This document shows, piece after piece, positions 61,744 to 64,000 of a stretch of DNA of 64,000 nucleotides. Position numbers and translations under genes: made by a program. Within the stretch, counting starts at the first letter, position 1. Each line of letters starts with the position of its first letter. This DNA comes from Candidatus Aalborgicola lynettensis (GTDB lineage: Bacteria; Pseudomonadota; Gammaproteobacteria; Burkholderiales; Burkholderiaceae_C): contig JADJZE010000022.1 of assembly GCA_016719405.1 (NCBI GenBank), positions 7,501 to 71,500 on the forward strand, given 5' to 3'. A model generated the notes under the pieces. The model was not told the DNA's origin, searched no databases, and worked only from the letters and a program-made list of their open reading frames with translations.

Positions 61744-63831
61744 TCAATAGGGTTTGAAGTTCGATCCATCACCCCGGACAGACGCCTTGCCCGCTGACAG
61801 ACGTGGCACCGAGGTGCGATGGTCGCTACGCGCGCCGCCATGCCCGGGCAAATGGCGTGAGCGTGCGGTTGCAGCAGGACTCTCTCCCGTGTTGAAAAAT
61901 GACACAGACTGCTGCAACTGCTCCGCTTGCCCCGACAACTCTTCGCTGGTGGCCGCCAGTTCCTCCGAGGCCGATGCGTTTTGCTGGGTAGCCTTGCTCA
62001 GTTGCCCCATGGCACCGCCAATTTGCACCACGCTTTCACTTTGTTCGGCACTGGCCGCTGCAATTTCCTGCACCAACTCCGAAGTTTTTTGGATGCTGGG
62101 CACAATTTCATCCAGCAGTTTGCCTGCACGCTCGGCAGTGGATACGCTGCTGCCCGCGAGGTCCCCTATTTCTTTCGCCGCTTCTTGGCTGCGTTCGGCC
62201 AGCTTGCGAACCTCTGCAGCCACCACAGCAAAACCTTTGCCGTGTTCACCAGCCCGCGCTGCTTCGATGGCGGCATTGAGTGCCAGCAGGTTGGTCTGGT
62301 ACGCAATGTCATCGACAATGCCAATCTTGGCGGCGATTTGTTTCATTGCGGTCACCGTCTGGCTCACCGCACTGCCGCCATCTGCAGCCTCTTTGCTGGC
62401 TTTGGTTGCCATGCCGTCTGTGACTTTGGCGTTGTCGCTGTTTTGGCTGATGGACGCCGACATCACATCAATACTGGCCGTCGTCTGCTCCACACTCGCC
62501 GCCTGTTGGCTGGCAGCCTGGCTCAGCGATTGCGCTGTTGCACTGACCTGGTTTGCAGCACCCGTCAATGCATCCGCGGCACCACGCACTTCCTCAATAA
62601 TGCCGGCCAACTTCTCGCAGCTGGCATTGGCATCTTGCTTGACCTCATTGAAAGTGCCTCGCACGTCGCGGTCAATGCGCTGTGTCAAGTCGCCACTGGC
62701 GAGGCTGGAGAACACACGCCCCACATCTTCAATGATGCCGGCCAATTTCTCGGTCGTGTCGTTGGCGTCTGTCTTGAGTTGCCCAAAGGTGCCTGCATAG
62801 TCACGGGTGATGCGCTGCGAAAGGTCCCCCTCGGCCAGCGCACCAAAAACACGCACCACATCTTCAAAGATGGTGGAGGTCGTCTCCATCAGTTCATTCA
62901 CCCCCGCGCACAACTCTTTAATGGGTCCTGATTTTCCATCCAGCGGAATGCGTTGGGTGAGATCACCCTGGCGGGCAGCGGCTGTTACGGATTGCGCTTG
63001 TTCCACCGCCTTGCGCAGCATGTCATTGGCATTGACCTCGGCAGACACGTCCGTGGCAATTTTGATGATTTTGACCACCCGCCCCATTTCATCGGTCACC
63101 GGGGCATACACCGCTTGCAGCGACACTTCTTTGCCGGTTTTGGTAATACGCTTGTAAGTGCCCTGCTGTGCCTTGCCCGCATTCAAATCGGCCCAAAACT
63201 GCTGGTACGCTGGCACACCAGAAACCGATGCATCACAGAACATGCGGTGGTGCTTGCCCCTGATTTCCTCCAACTGGTAACCCGTGGTTTGCAGAAAATT
63301 GGGATTCGCCCTGACGATATTTCCACCCAGATCAAATTCCACAAACGCGTAAGACGCATCAATGGCATTGATGATGCCGCGCGCGTTGTGGCGCTCCAGT
63401 TCGGCCTCGGTAATGTCGTAGCGCACCCCCAGGTACTTCATGGGTTTGCCGTTGTCACCCAAAATGGGCGCAATGACGGCATCCACGTAATACGGCGTGC
63501 CGTCCTTGGCACGGTTCTTCACCACCCCGCGAAAAATGTCGCCACGCCCGATGGTGGCCCACATTTGCTTGAACACCTCTTTGGGCATGTCCGGGTGGCG
63601 GGTGGTATTGTGCCCATGCCCTATCAGTTCATTTTTGGGGTACTTGGAAACCTCCAGGAACTTGTCATTCACACTCAGAATGTCCCCCTTTTTATCCGCG
63701 TAGGAAACGATGCTGGTGATGTTCATGATGTCGGTGCGGACCTTCAATTCCGCCTCCAGCTCGGCCACCCTTTGCTGCAAAGCACGAACATTCAATACCC
63801 CGGCGAGCCAGGAAGTGTTTTTCTGCGTCAT
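61744..63831 (-). CDS. Cytoplasmic methyl-accepting chemotaxis protein, PAS-PAS with HAMP repeats
   Basis: 695 residues with no membrane segment. Two PAS domains: about 30-150 (ILSVNDKFLEVSKYPKNELI, TTRHPDMPKEVF) and 155-270 (FVEFDLGGNIVRANPNFLQT). Then three HAMP-like repeats, each with a G-D-L-(T/S)-Q-R-I motif (QGDLTQRI, EGDLSQRI, SGDLTQRI), and an MA domain with NLLALNAAIEAARAGEHGKG. The PAS domains suggest redox or oxygen sensing. CGGAGCTTCAAC precedes the ATG. First gene after cheA. Confidence 0.94.
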   Translation of the reverse strand: MTQKNTSWLAGVLNVRALQQRVAELEAELKVRTDIMNITSIVSYADKKGDILSVNDKFLEVSKYPKNELIGHGHNTTRHPDMPKEVFKQMWATIGRGDIFRGVVKNRAKDGTPYYVDAVIAPILGDNGKPMKYLGVRYDITEAELERHNARGIINAIDASYAFVEFDLGGNIVRANPNFLQTTGYQLEEIRGKHHRMFCDASVSGVPAYQQFWADLNAGKAQQGTYKRITKTGKEVSLQAVYAPVTDEMGRVVKIIKIATDVSAEVNANDMLRKAVEQAQSVTAAARQGDLTQRIPLDGKSGPIKELCAGVNELMETTSTIFEDVVRVFGALAEGDLSQRITRDYAGTFGQLKTDANDTTEKLAGIIEDVGRVFSSLASGDLTQRIDRDVRGTFNEVKQDANASCEKLAGIIEEVRGAADALTGAANQVSATAQSLSQAASQQAASVEQTTASIDVMSASISQNSDNAKVTDGMATKASKEAADGGSAVSQTVTAMKQIAAKIGIVDDIAYQTNLLALNAAIEAARAGEHGKGFAVVAAEVRKLAERSQEAAKEIGDLAGSSVSTAERAGKLLDEIVPSIQKTSELVQEIAAASAEQSESVVQIGGAMGQLSKATQQNASASEELAATSEELSGQAEQLQQSVSFFNTGESPAATARSRHLPGHGGARSDHRTSVPRLSAGKASVRGDGSNFKPY

Positions 63832-63902
63832 GTTGAAGCTCCGATTGAAATGACTGAAATATGCATCAACGCGTTATCCACGCGTTGCAATTTTTAGGAG
63901 TG

Positions 63903-64000
63903 CTAGGCTGTTACAGCGCCAACCCCGGTCACCAAGTCACCGAGTGAGCCCACATCCAGAATCAGTGCCACTTCGCCACTGCCCAGAATGCTTGATCCGG
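63903..64000 (-). CDS. cheA: CheA C-terminus (partial)
   Basis: Only the last 31 whole codons are in the window: GSSILGSGEVALILDVGSLG, then DLVTGVGAVTA and TAG at 63903-63905. ILG-x-GEVALILDV is the end of the CheW-like regulatory domain of CheA. The rest lies to the right. The gene order cheA-mcp-cheW agrees. Confidence 0.82.
   Translation of the reverse strand, partial: GSSILGSGEVALILDVGSLGDLVTGVGAVTA

Noticed and set aside
63855..63890. AACGCG-TTATCCA-CGCGTT hairpin upstream of the second receptor gene
   Set aside because: Short stem between two leftward genes; followed by T only on the wrong strand, so not called a terminator.

Overview
The window looks like a chromosomal segment of a betaproteobacterium, most likely family Comamonadaceae (Rhodoferax/Polaromonas-like). 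This rests on gene content and synteny (yggS-pilT-pilU; dolP-like/diaA-like/yraN beside rsmI; pyk-fba-purC; PHA-granule and wax-ester genes), high-GC codon use, and two dispersed palindromic repeat families. No tRNA, rRNA, CRISPR array, insertion sequence or prophage was seen. The species is an inference; no database was searched.

Layout. 1-5.9 kb: partial putA (minus), a sensor kinase divergent from a periplasmic binding protein, an Lrp-type regulator and a DUF3617 protein. 6-12.6 kb: yggS, the twitching motors pilT and pilU, a beta-hydroxyacid dehydrogenase, and the dolP-diaA-yraN/rsmI block. 12.5-23.3 kb: an O-antigen type locus read leftward, with a 3,4-ketoisomerase, an aminotransferase, a flippase, two methyltransferases, three glycosyltransferases, a WbpV-like reductase, an initiating sugar transferase, an H-NS-like protein and a WbpM-like dehydratase. 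23.5-28.7 kb: storage-lipid genes (phasin, TetR regulator, WS/DGAT, acyl-CoA-binding protein, PHA-granule protein). 28.7-37 kb: an amino-acid-binding-like protein and a branched-chain-type ABC transporter operon headed by an acyl-CoA synthetase. 37-42 kb: spoVR, DUF444 and prkA. 42-47.5 kb: membrane proteins, an RluB/RluF-type pseudouridine synthase, and htpG behind a sigma-32-like promoter. 47.5-57 kb: a hybrid kinase, an HD-GYP protein, an MgtC-like protein, purC, fba, pyk and a response-regulator diguanylate cyclase. 56.6-64 kb: chemotaxis genes cheB, cheR, two receptors, a PAS protein, cheW and the end of cheA.

The most unusual feature is putA. Its frame stays open across three kinds of inserted repeat: two copies of a GC-rich palindromic element (family I), one copy of a double-hairpin element (family II), and a pair of inverted-repeat elements with a common core. 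Together they add roughly 150 residues to the proline dehydrogenase half. The same families recur between genes elsewhere. Three genes carry lesions visible in the sequence: livH and cheR each look one base short in an A/T homopolymer, and a binding-protein gene has an in-frame amber codon in its signal peptide. Sequencing error must be excluded for all three.
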